From positions 1 to 64,000 of the forward strand of contig NZ_JAWLCI010000005.1 of NCBI RefSeq assembly GCF_041687215.1: 64,000 nucleotides of DNA. Direction: 5' to 3'. The notes beneath the pieces are model-generated. The model did no database searches. It was not told the origin of the DNA and was given only the letters and a program-made list of their open reading frames with translations. The stretch is from Mariniphaga sp041687215 (GTDB lineage: Bacteria > Bacteroidota > Bacteroidia > Bacteroidales > Prolixibacteraceae). Positions 42,473 to 51,600 of the stretch are shown in pieces (position 1 is the first letter of the stretch; every line of letters begins with the position of its first letter). Position numbers and translations under genes: made by a program.

Positions 42473-42505
42473 TAGTTGTACAACTAAAAAATATAGTTAC
42501 ATTTG
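42460..42505 (+). promoter_or_regulatory. BlaI-type operator array and promoter
   Basis: TAGTTGTACAACTA (42473-42486) is a perfect 14-base palindrome. Further half-sites AACTAT (about 42461) and TATAGTT (about 42492) continue the TAGT/ACTA pattern at 11-12-base intervals on each side. GTTG (42475-42478), a 19-base spacer and TACATTTG (42498-42505) form a promoter whose core is covered by these sites, so the BlaI-type regulator 30 bases downstream probably represses itself here. Confidence 0.65.
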
Positions 42506-42535
42506 TTTCAGCAATTTTTAAATACCTTTTTTAAA

Positions 42536-42907
42536 ATGAAAAAGCTGACACAAAAAGAAGAGGAAATCATGAACGTATTCTGGGAGAAGGGCCCAATGTT
42601 CGTGAAAGAACTGAAAAAAGAGTTTTCTGACCAGAAATTGCATTACAACACCCTTTCCACGATTGTTCGCGGCCTGGAAGAAAAAGGGTTTATCGACCAT
42701 GAACAGTTTGGAAACACGCACCGTTATTTTGCTGCACTTTCAAAAGAAGAGTACAAAAAGAAAACACTCGGGAATGTGGTAAAAAAGTACTTCGATAATT
42801 CATACAAAAATGTGGTCTCTCTGCTGGTGAAAGAGGAAAACATTTCGCTGGAAGAATTGAAAAAACTGATTGCTGAAATTGAAAACACCAAAACCAATTC
42901 AAAATGA
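42536..42907 (+). CDS. BlaI/MecI-family transcriptional repressor
   Basis: A 123-residue winged-helix repressor starting at ATG 42536 (MKKLTQKEEEIMNVFWEKGP). The recognition region LHYNTLSTIVRGLEEKGFI and wing DHEQFGNTHRYFAALS follow the PenR family. Relatives are inactivated when a partner BlaR1 peptidase senses a signal. The stop overlaps the start of a BlaR1-like gene by four bases (ATGA), and palindromic half-sites lie at its promoter. No beta-lactamase gene is nearby, so the regulated target is likely something else. Confidence 0.92.
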   Translation: MKKLTQKEEEIMNVFWEKGPMFVKELKKEFSDQKLHYNTLSTIVRGLEEKGFIDHEQFGNTHRYFAALSKEEYKKKTLGNVVKKYFDNSYKNVVSLLVKEENISLEELKKLIAEIENTKTNSK

Positions 42908-44418
42908 ACCCGTTTTTCGAATACCTTTTAAAATCCACCATCAGTTTGTCGCTGCTGTATTTGTTGTTTAAGGTTTTTATGCAAAACGATAAAACACTGC
43001 TTCTAAACCGGTTTTTGCTGCTGGGAATTCTTTTTGTTTCGGCAGTTATTCCATTGCTGAATTTTCAGTTTTTTCAACCGGAAGTCCCCGTAATACAAGT
43101 GGAACGATTTCGGGAGTTTGTTTCGGTCCCATTATTTGATGCTGAAGAAATTCCGGTTACAGAACCCTCGGTTTCACAACCGGTAAAAAATGAAATTAAT
43201 TACTGGATGTTGATTTACGGCGGAGCAGTTTTGATTTTGGTAATCCGTCTTCTTGTGTCTGTTGGCAGGGTTTTGCAACTCATTCAAAAAGCGGAAAAAC
43301 AAAAACTAAAGCATATCGTTTTGGCGGTCGTAAAAGAGATGATTCAGCCTTTCACTTTTCTGAATCACGTGGTGCTTTCCGAAAAAGATTTAAACGAAAA
43401 CAAAAAGATAATAGTGGCTCACGAACAGGCCCACATCAAACAATTGCATGCGATTGATATGGCGGTTTGTGAGGTTTTTACGCTGCTGCATTTTTTCAAC
43501 CCACTGATGTGGTTGCTGCGGCGCGATTTAAAACTGAACCACGAGTACCTGGCCGACCAGGCCGTTCTGAACAAAGGCATCGATGCACAGATATACCAGT
43601 TGCTGGTTTTACAAAAGGCTGTGGGTGAAAGACGTTTTGCCCTGGCTAACAATTTTTCTCAAAAACCAATTTTAAAACGAATTAAAATGATGAAAAAGAA
43701 AAAAAACCGATGGAACGGATTAAAACTTATGTTATTCGTTCCTTTTACAACCGCTTTGCTAATGTCGTTTAGCAAGACTGCAGAAATTACTTCCCCAAAA
43801 GTGAATTTAATTGAACAGAATGTCGCTCCCAAACAAATTGTTCAGGAACAAAATGAGAAGGCTGGTTTTATTATCGAAATAAAAAGGGATGGTAATTATA
43901 TTGATAATAAAATGATTTCATTGGAAGAGGTCGTCAGACGTGCAAAATCATGGCAGAAAACCGGCAGAGAAGATATTCTTCTTATTAAAGACGAATCGAT
44001 TTCATTCAAAAGAGTTGATGAAATAAGAGAAGCACTTCAAAAGGCAAATGTTTATCATGTTAACCAAAGAACAGTTAACTCTGATGAAATTATTTACCCT
44101 GCAGGTGATGTTACCAAACTTGCGGAATTCTCACAAGGAAAGTTCGAAGAATGGATGCGTGAGCAATTGAAACCTTATTTGGAAGGCATTCCTAAAGATC
44201 AGGAATATAATGTCTTTTTTGGTTTTATAATTGATAAAAACGGGAAAGTTAGCGAGGGCCATGTAATTAATGGCAATAATCCGGAGATAAATGAAGCATA
44301 TAACAAGGTACTGAATAAAATTCCGGATTGGATACCAGCTAAAAAAGGAAATTCTACGGTGAGTGTCTATCACACTATTATGGATGGAAGAAAAAATTAT
44401 TCTACAGTTATCAAATAA
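42904..44418 (+). CDS. BlaR1-like M56 membrane peptidase with TonB-type C terminus
   Basis: A 504-residue integral membrane protein. N-terminal helices (about 13-27, 34-52 and 100-118) are followed by the M56 zinc site H173-E-Q-A-H177 and E214 in HEYLAD. A further helix near residue 275 (LMLFVPFTTALLMSF) leads to a periplasmic part of about 220 residues, ending in a region (VFFGFIIDKNGKVSEGHV, NEAYNKVLNKIPDWIPAKK) that resembles a TonB C-terminal domain. In Bacteroidota such BlaR1-TonB hybrids are frequent and do not carry the penicillin-binding sensor domain, so they probably sense another signal. It overlaps the repressor gene by four bases. Confidence 0.85.
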   Translation: MNPFFEYLLKSTISLSLLYLLFKVFMQNDKTLLLNRFLLLGILFVSAVIPLLNFQFFQPEVPVIQVERFREFVSVPLFDAEEIPVTEPSVSQPVKNEINYWMLIYGGAVLILVIRLLVSVGRVLQLIQKAEKQKLKHIVLAVVKEMIQPFTFLNHVVLSEKDLNENKKIIVAHEQAHIKQLHAIDMAVCEVFTLLHFFNPLMWLLRRDLKLNHEYLADQAVLNKGIDAQIYQLLVLQKAVGERRFALANNFSQKPILKRIKMMKKKKNRWNGLKLMLFVPFTTALLMSFSKTAEITSPKVNLIEQNVAPKQIVQEQNEKAGFIIEIKRDGNYIDNKMISLEEVVRRAKSWQKTGREDILLIKDESISFKRVDEIREALQKANVYHVNQRTVNSDEIIYPAGDVTKLAEFSQGKFEEWMREQLKPYLEGIPKDQEYNVFFGFIIDKNGKVSEGHVINGNNPEINEAYNKVLNKIPDWIPAKKGNSTVSVYHTIMDGRKNYSTVIK

Positions 44419-44462
44419 TGAAATAATAATTATTGATTTGTAATAATAGTTCTATGTTAACT

Positions 44463-44491
44463 AATAAAGCCCGGTTTTGCCGGGCTTTATT
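44463..44491. terminator. Strong bidirectional terminator
   Basis: A perfect 12-bp stem, AATAAAGCCCGG (44463-44474) with CCGGGCTTTATT (44480-44491), and loop TTTTG lie between the convergent blaR1-type and TonB-receptor genes. Confidence 0.88.
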
Positions 44492-44498
44492 ATGGGAT

Positions 44499-44517
44499 CG
44501 GCGATTTGCAATCGCCG
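44499..44517. repeat. Palindromic element CGGCGATT-TGC-AATCGCCG
   Basis: A perfect 8-bp stem with a TGC loop eight bases beyond the terminator. It resembles REP-type palindromes of GCGATT/AATCGC that recur in genomes; only one full copy was noticed in this window. Confidence 0.5.
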
Positions 44518-44550
44518 TAAAAGCTGCGGTTCGGAAACCACATCACCCGT

Positions 44551-47106
44551 TTAGAATCGCCACGTCAGTTTTGCTCCAAACATTCTTGGCGCACCCGGAA
44601 CAAAAGTGGGCATTCCGAACTGTCCGCCCCAGTGACCGGCACTTGCAATGTATTTTTCTTCCAGCAGATTGGTTCCGTAAATACTCAGCACCAAATCAGG
44701 ATCGGCCATTTCGATCCCGAAGTTGACATTTAGTACTCCGTAAGCCGGCTGCTCAATTCCGGGCGTGTTTGCTTCGGTGAACCAGAAATGCGATTGCCAG
44801 GCATACCAGGGAGCAGCAAAAATCCACATTTTTTGTACAATTCGCGCTTTGGCCGAAAAACCGGCTGAAAAACTGTGTTCGGGTGCACGTGCAAAGCTAT
44901 TTGCTGCATACAAAAAATCTTTGCCATCTAAGCCGGTTGAATCGAACGCCGACTGCATCCAGGCATAATTTCCGAAAACATTCAACCCAGGAATGACGGC
45001 CACTTTCAGCCCGGTTTCGGCGCCGTAAGAAGTGGCTTTTCCGTTGGCCGCCAGCAACGCGGTTCCGGGTTCACCATTCCACTGCAATGTTTGCACATTA
45101 AAATGCCGGCGGTAAAAACCGTTCACATCCCAGAAAATTCGCTTTTTGATAATAGTTTTCCAGCCGCCCTCTCCGCTGTAAACAGTTTCGGAACCGGTAA
45201 TCAGTGGTTTTCCATCCCATGTAAACTGAAGCACCTGTGGTCTCCGTCCACGGGCTGCATTCAGGTAAAAGTTGAAATTTTCGTTCCATCGGTAAGTTAA
45301 ACCGGCTTGCCCGGTAAACGAGAGGCTGTTTTTTTTCAGTTCCTGCTGTTCAGCCGGACTGTAAATTAAATTGGGTGCAGCTCCGGAAAATTGTCCGAGT
45401 GATGAGGTTTCGCCTCCTGAAAATTCCGATTCGTGGTTGAGCTGAAGACGGTCGTAAATGGCACTTGCGCCAATTGTAAAAAACAATCTTCTTCTCCATT
45501 GGTAGGTATAATGCAGAAATGCCTGCGCCGAATGCGTTTTCCTTTTATCAGAAAATGCTTCATTGTGGTTTCCTGAAAGCGGGAAATTTGCCATCGGATT
45601 TGGATTGAGGGGTTTCGGCTGCACCGGAAACCGGCTTTGTCCGGGCATTGTAAAATTTCCTTGAGAAGACAATATCTGGTTAATCATTTCATCGGCTGAA
45701 ATTAACGATTGAGACAAGTTTCCTTTTTCCTGAAAATAATTCAAGCCAAATGAACCGTTGGTAAAACTCCCACGCATAAAATTGTACCGGATTTCCTGGT
45801 AAAAAAGATTTGCATTTGTTTCATTATTCATTTCGAGTGCCGGAAAAGAAGTTCCGTCGGCATCCCATTTGGCAGCGGTGTTATTTTTACGAAAGGAAGT
45901 TACGGAAGTCCAGTAGTTGTGTTCATCCCTGAAAAAACGATAGGTTAATGTCGCATCCATCCGTTCCGCTTCCGAACCCAAATCTTCGCCCCTGTTCAGC
46001 GATGCGCGGTAATCAAACAATCCGGTTTCTCCATTTTCATCAGGAACCCACAAATTTATAAATGCCGTGCCCGGATCATCGCTTTTTTGGTAGTTCAGTT
46101 GCAAATCAATTTTGTGGTTCCACGCCGGTAGAAACCGAACCGAAAACCTTCCTCCCAATACATTTTTGCCGTTAAGCGTTCCGCCAAATGTATTTTCCAC
46201 ATAACCGTTTTGATCGTGAAAAATGCCGGCTGCCCTGACAAACAATTTATCTTCAACAATTGGATAATTCACAGCGGCCTGAATTTCCTTGTTTGAAAAG
46301 TTTCCGGCTCCGGCCGAAATATATCCGCCAAACTCATCTTCCGGTTTTTTGCTGATAAAATGTACCGCGCCATTCAATGCATTTCTTGCGAAAAGCACAT
46401 TCTGCGGGCCTTTCAAAATTTCTACCCGTTCCATATCAAACCACTCAGCAGAAAATCCACCGGGTTGGCTCACCGGAACCTGGTCGGCAAAAACGGCCAC
46501 AGAAGGCGACAAACCCGGAAAGCCGGAACTCGCGTTGGCACCTTGAATGGAAAAACCGGAGTTGCCGGCACCCAGTTTTTCAAAATGTAAACCGGGTTCT
46601 AAAACAGCCAGTTCCGAAAAATCAGTAATGCCTAAAATCCTGGCATTTAATTGGGTTGAAACCGAAACGGCAGCAGGAATATCTGAAATCTGCTTTTCGC
46701 GATTTTGGGTGGTTGCGATTTCGGTTTCCAGTGGAATCGATCCGCGTTCGAGGGTAAAATAGTGGTCATTGAAGCCAGGCTGTAGCACATAGTCGATGGT
46801 TCGTGTTTGGTAACCCAGGCATGAAACTCTGATGCGCAACCTACCGGTAGGCAAACCAGACAGCATAAACTGGCCAAATTCGTTGGAGTGCACCAGTTTC
46901 GTCAAACCTTCAATTTCGATGCCGGCACCGGCAATGGGAATACGGGCGGCATCGCGCACCAATCCACGCATAATTACTTGTGGCAGGTTTTGGCTCACCT
47001 GCTCCACGTTGCGGTACTTTCGTTTTACCCGTCCCCGTTTTTTGGATTGGGAAACTGCGGTTAATGCGATTGAAAATAGCAGGATAAATATAATTGTACG
47101 TTTCAT
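44551..47106 (-). CDS. TonB-dependent outer membrane receptor
   Basis: An 851-residue receptor. Signal peptide MKRTIIFILLFSIALTAVSQ, a basic linker (KKRGRVKRKYR), a carboxypeptidase-regulatory-like domain (about 45-115, GLVRDAARIPIAGAGIEIEG), a plug (about 140-255, with FSIQGANASSG, VEILKGPQNVLFARNALNG), and a barrel ending APRMFGAKLTWRF. No SusD partner adjoins it. The plug form NVLFARNALNGAV is of the siderophore/vitamin-type class, so an iron complex is one possibility; the sequence does not decide. Confidence 0.88.
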   Translation of the reverse strand: MKRTIIFILLFSIALTAVSQSKKRGRVKRKYRNVEQVSQNLPQVIMRGLVRDAARIPIAGAGIEIEGLTKLVHSNEFGQFMLSGLPTGRLRIRVSCLGYQTRTIDYVLQPGFNDHYFTLERGSIPLETEIATTQNREKQISDIPAAVSVSTQLNARILGITDFSELAVLEPGLHFEKLGAGNSGFSIQGANASSGFPGLSPSVAVFADQVPVSQPGGFSAEWFDMERVEILKGPQNVLFARNALNGAVHFISKKPEDEFGGYISAGAGNFSNKEIQAAVNYPIVEDKLFVRAAGIFHDQNGYVENTFGGTLNGKNVLGGRFSVRFLPAWNHKIDLQLNYQKSDDPGTAFINLWVPDENGETGLFDYRASLNRGEDLGSEAERMDATLTYRFFRDEHNYWTSVTSFRKNNTAAKWDADGTSFPALEMNNETNANLFYQEIRYNFMRGSFTNGSFGLNYFQEKGNLSQSLISADEMINQILSSQGNFTMPGQSRFPVQPKPLNPNPMANFPLSGNHNEAFSDKRKTHSAQAFLHYTYQWRRRLFFTIGASAIYDRLQLNHESEFSGGETSSLGQFSGAAPNLIYSPAEQQELKKNSLSFTGQAGLTYRWNENFNFYLNAARGRRPQVLQFTWDGKPLITGSETVYSGEGGWKTIIKKRIFWDVNGFYRRHFNVQTLQWNGEPGTALLAANGKATSYGAETGLKVAVIPGLNVFGNYAWMQSAFDSTGLDGKDFLYAANSFARAPEHSFSAGFSAKARIVQKMWIFAAPWYAWQSHFWFTEANTPGIEQPAYGVLNVNFGIEMADPDLVLSIYGTNLLEEKYIASAGHWGGQFGMPTFVPGAPRMFGAKLTWRF

Positions 47107-47175
47107 TTTTAGCTTATTCAGACTATTAAAACGAAACGTACAAAATAAAATTTTCGTGTTGACAATTATTCGAAA

Positions 47176-48600
47176 TTATTCACCTCTCAAAAAAGCATCT
47201 ACACCGCGGGCGGCTACTTTTCCTGCTTCAATGGCATGAACAACAAGGCTTGCCCCTTTTTCGGCATCACCAGCAGCGAATATTTTTTCCACGGTGGTTT
47301 GCTTCATTTCGTTCACCTTCACATTTCCTCGCGGGTCGTATTCCACTTCCAATGTTTCGAGTAAGCCATTGTGCACAGGTTGGGTGAATCCCATGGAAAG
47401 CAGCACCAAATCGGTGTCGAGCAGTTGAGTGGTTCCTTCCACTTCATTCATAATCCAGCGTCCGTTTTCGTCTTTCGACCATTCCACCTGCACCACTTCG
47501 GTTTGTTTCAGTTTGCCGTTTTCGCCTATAAAGCGCTTTGTTGACAGACTCCAGTGCCGTTCGCAGCCTTCCTCATGCGAACTGGAAGAGCGCATTGTAT
47601 TTGGCCAGTATGGCCACGGATTATTGTTTTCGCGTTTTTCAGGGGGTTTGGGCAGAATTTCAATTTGTGTTACCGATTTTGCCTGCTGCCGGTTTGAAGT
47701 TCCCACGCAGTCTGATCCGGTATCTCCGCCACCAATTACCAGTACATGTTTGTCTTTTGCCGAAATGCGTTTTTTAGCCGGAATGGTTTTTCCTGCCACC
47801 GTTTTGTTTTGCTGGGTCAGGAAATCCATGGCAAAATGCACTCCGTCCAAATCGCGGCCTTCAACAGGCAAATCGCGTGGTTGTTCAGCTCCAACAGCTA
47901 ACAACACGGCATCGTATTTTTCAAGCAATTCTTCCTTCGTAATATCAATGCCCACATTAATGTTCGTTTTAAACTCAATTCCTTCATCAACAAACAATTC
48001 CAGCCTGCGGTCGATAACGCGTTTGTTCAATTTAAAATCGGGAATTCCGTAACGCAGCAACCCGCCAATGGCATCGTTTTTTTCGAAAACCGTAACATGG
48101 TGTCCGGCGCGGTTTAGCAAGTCGGCAGCCGACAATCCTGCCGGACCGGAACCAATCACAGCCACTTTTTTTCCTGTGCGGAATGTTGGCGGATTCGCTT
48201 TTATAATTCCCGCTTCAAAAGCCTGCTCCACCGTGGAACATTCGTTTTCCCGAATGGTTACCGATTCTTCGTGGATGGCCAGTACGCACGATTTTTCGCA
48301 AGGCGCCGGGCAAACCCTTCCTGTAATTTCAGGAAAACTGTTGGTTGAGTGTAAAATATAATATGCTTCTTCCAGATTATCGCGGAAAAGCGCATCCTGC
48401 CACTCGGGGATTTTACTGCCTACCGGGCATCCCCAGTTGCAAAACGGAACGCCACAATCCATGCATCTGGAAGCCTGTAGTTTCCTGTCTTTTTTGTTCA
48501 GTGTCTGTTCCACTTCGCCGTAATCGAATACCCGCTCTTTGGCAGGCCGGTAACCGGCTTCAACGCGCGGAACATTCATAAAACCTCTTGGATCTCCCAT
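47176..48600 (-). CDS. gltD: Glutamate synthase small subunit
   Basis: A 474-residue NADPH-binding subunit that feeds electrons to GltB for making glutamate from glutamine and 2-oxoglutarate. Near the N terminus CMDCGVPFCNWGCPVGSKIP, then CPAPCEKSC, are the cysteines for two [4Fe-4S] clusters. FAD motif GSGPAGLSAA and NADPH motif GGGDTGSDC follow, and the C-terminal FAAGDAEKGASLVVHAI is the second FAD site. Length matches bacterial GltD. gltB lies just upstream on the same strand (36 bases), forming the gltBD operon. Confidence 0.96.
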   Translation of the reverse strand: MGDPRGFMNVPRVEAGYRPAKERVFDYGEVEQTLNKKDRKLQASRCMDCGVPFCNWGCPVGSKIPEWQDALFRDNLEEAYYILHSTNSFPEITGRVCPAPCEKSCVLAIHEESVTIRENECSTVEQAFEAGIIKANPPTFRTGKKVAVIGSGPAGLSAADLLNRAGHHVTVFEKNDAIGGLLRYGIPDFKLNKRVIDRRLELFVDEGIEFKTNINVGIDITKEELLEKYDAVLLAVGAEQPRDLPVEGRDLDGVHFAMDFLTQQNKTVAGKTIPAKKRISAKDKHVLVIGGGDTGSDCVGTSNRQQAKSVTQIEILPKPPEKRENNNPWPYWPNTMRSSSSHEEGCERHWSLSTKRFIGENGKLKQTEVVQVEWSKDENGRWIMNEVEGTTQLLDTDLVLLSMGFTQPVHNGLLETLEVEYDPRGNVKVNEMKQTTVEKIFAAGDAEKGASLVVHAIEAGKVAARGVDAFLRGE

Positions 48601-48636
48601 ATCTTTTTTTCCTCTTTTCTAATTAATTACTGAAAT

Positions 48637-51600
48637 TTACTCATGTCTTGACGGATCATCTTCCGTAAGCTGCAATTTCTTTTGTAATTCCTGAAGTTTT
48701 TGTTCTTCCAGTACTTTTTTATATTCGAACGGAATCACTTTCACGAACTTTGGCAGATACTCTTCCCAGTTGGTAAGAATTTTTGCAGCCAGTGTACTTT
48801 GCGTATAAAGCAAATGGTTGTTAATGAGAGTTTGCAACTCGTTGACATCCGATTTATCCTCAACCGGAAGTAATTCTACCAATCCCTTATTGCAGAAATA
48901 ATCGAAATTGCCGGTTTCATCCAAAACATAAGCAATTCCTCCGCTCATACCTGCCGCAAAGTTTTTCCCGGTCTTTCCAAGCACAACCACGCGGCCGCCT
49001 GTCATGTATTCGCAACAATGATCGCCGGCACCCTCCACAACGGCATTTGCACCTGAATTTCTTACACAAAAACGTTCTCCGGCAACTCCACGAATGTAAG
49101 CTTCACCCCGGGTGGCGCCATAAAATGAAGTATTTCCGATGATGATGTTTTCCTCTGGTTTGAATGTAGTTCCAACCGGCGGTACAACAACAACTTTTCC
49201 GCCTGAAAGTCCTTTGCCAATGTAGTCATTGGAATCGCCTTCGAGCCTGAAAGTAATCCCTTTTACCAGGAACGCTCCAAAACTTTGTCCGGCAGTTCCG
49301 TGAAAGGTGCAGTTGATTGTATCGTCGGGCAATCCTTCTTCGCCATAAAGTTTTGATATTTCTCCTGAAAGCATGGCTCCGGTTGTACGGTCAACGTTTA
49401 CAATCGGATGTGAAATCCATACCTTTTCGGCACCACGAATCGCTTTCCTTGCTTCCTTAATCAGGTCGAAATCGATATGACCTTTATTCGGTCTTGTGTT
49501 GGGGTGAGTATTGTGGAGGGGTAAATTTTGAGCTTGTTGAGGCATGTAAAGCAACCTGGAAAAGTCCACGCTTTTCATTTTCCAGCCCTTTCCATTTTCT
49601 TTAAGATTAACCACTTCCTGATCCACTTCAAGTAAATCAGTACGGCCAACAATATCATCAAATTTGGTGAATCCCATTTCTGCCAGGTATTCGCGAATTT
49701 CGCGGGCGACAAACCTGAAATAGTTAATGGTGTATTCCGCTTTACCGATAAACCTTTTTCGCAGTGTTTCATCCTGGGTGGCAATTCCGGCAGGGCAGGT
49801 GTTCATGTGGCATTTGCGCATCATTACACAACCCAACACAATAAGTGCCGCAGTGGAAAAACCGAATTCTTCACCGCCCAGACAAGCCAGTGTTACCACG
49901 TCACGGCCGGTTTTTATTTGTCCGTCAACCTGAAGTTTTACCCTTCCGCGAAGGTTATTCAAAACAAGTGTTTGCTGAGTTTCGGCAATTCCAAGTTCTA
50001 CCGGCAAACCGGCATGTTTTATGGAACTTGCCGGGCTTGCGCCGGTTCCACCTTCGGTTCCGGCAATTACAATAACGTCAGAAAATGCTTTGGCAACTCC
50101 GGCAGCAATGGTGCCCACTCCATCTTCCGAAACCAGTTTCACCGATACTTTGGCGGTTGGATTAACAATTTTCAAATCGTAAATGAGCTGAGCCAAATCT
50201 TCAATAGAATAAATGTCGTGATGCGGCGGAGGCGAAATCAATGTAATTCCAGGTGTGGAATTTCTTGTTTTGGCGATGATTTTATTCACTTTGTACCCTG
50301 GTAACTGGCCACCTTCGCCCGGCTTTGCTCCCTGGGCAATTTTTATCTGCAACTCTTCGGCATTTACCAGATAATTGTTGGTAACACCAAACCGGCCCGA
50401 AGCCACCTGCTTGATTTTGCTGTTACGCAGTGTGCCGAAACGAGCGGGATCTTCGCCACCTTCGCCTGTATTACTCCTGCCGCCTATTGTATTCATGGTA
50501 ATAGCGAGCGCCTCGTGGGTTTCAATGCTGATTGAACCGTAAGACATGGCGCCGGTAACAAACCGTTTCATAATTTCTTCTTCCGGTTCTACCTTATCTA
50601 TTGGAATTGGATTTCTTTTCAGGTTAAAACACCCGCGAATAAAAGCCGGACGTTTGTTCTGTTTGTCAACTAAAGAACTGAATTCTTTAAATTTTGTGTA
50701 GTCGTTGGTGCGGGTTGCCCATTGCAATAACCCAATAGACTCGGGATTCCACGCGTGGTGCAATCCGTTTCTTCGCCAGGCATAAACGCCTTCATTTTCA
50801 AAACGGAATGGTTCGGGTGTAACCTCTTTTTCATAGGCCTTATTATGAAAAAGCATTGTTTCCTGGTATATTTCTTCGAGACCAACTCCTCCAATTTTGG
50901 ATGCTGTTCCGGTAAAATATTTATCAATAAGCTCTTTGCTAACACCAATTGATTCAAATATTTGAGCGCCATGATAACTGCGCAACGTGGAAATTCCCAT
51001 TTTCGAGAAAACCTTCAGTAAACCTTTATCTATGGCTTTGATGTAATTTTTACGTGCTTCTTTGTATTCCAAATCAATTTTTCCGTCTTTCACCAATTGA
51101 TCTATAGCGGCAAATGCCAGATAAGGATTAATTACACTGGCTCCGTAACCCAGCAACAACGCAAAATGATGCACTTCGCGTGGTTCGCCGGTTTCAACAA
51201 TTATTCCCACCTGCATTCTTTTTTGCTTTTTAATCAGGTGGTGGTGCACAGCCGCAACTGCAAGTAACGATGGGAAGGGTGCGTAACCTTCACTGATATT
51301 CCGGTCACTTAATATGATATAGTTCCTTTTAGTATCCACTGCATTTTCTGCCTCGGAAAGCATTTTTTCCAGCGCTGCTTCAAAACCATTAACACCTTTG
51401 TCCACCGGGAAAACCATAGGAATAACCTTATGGCTGAACATTTCATCCTTAAGGTCTTTTATTTTACCCAAATCGGTATTTGTGAGAATGGGGCCAAAAA
51501 ACTTAATCAACTTACAATGCTCAGGATTTTCTGCCAAAATATTGGAATGAAGTGAGCCGATATAATTGGTCAGGGCCATTACCAGGCCTTCCCGAATGGG

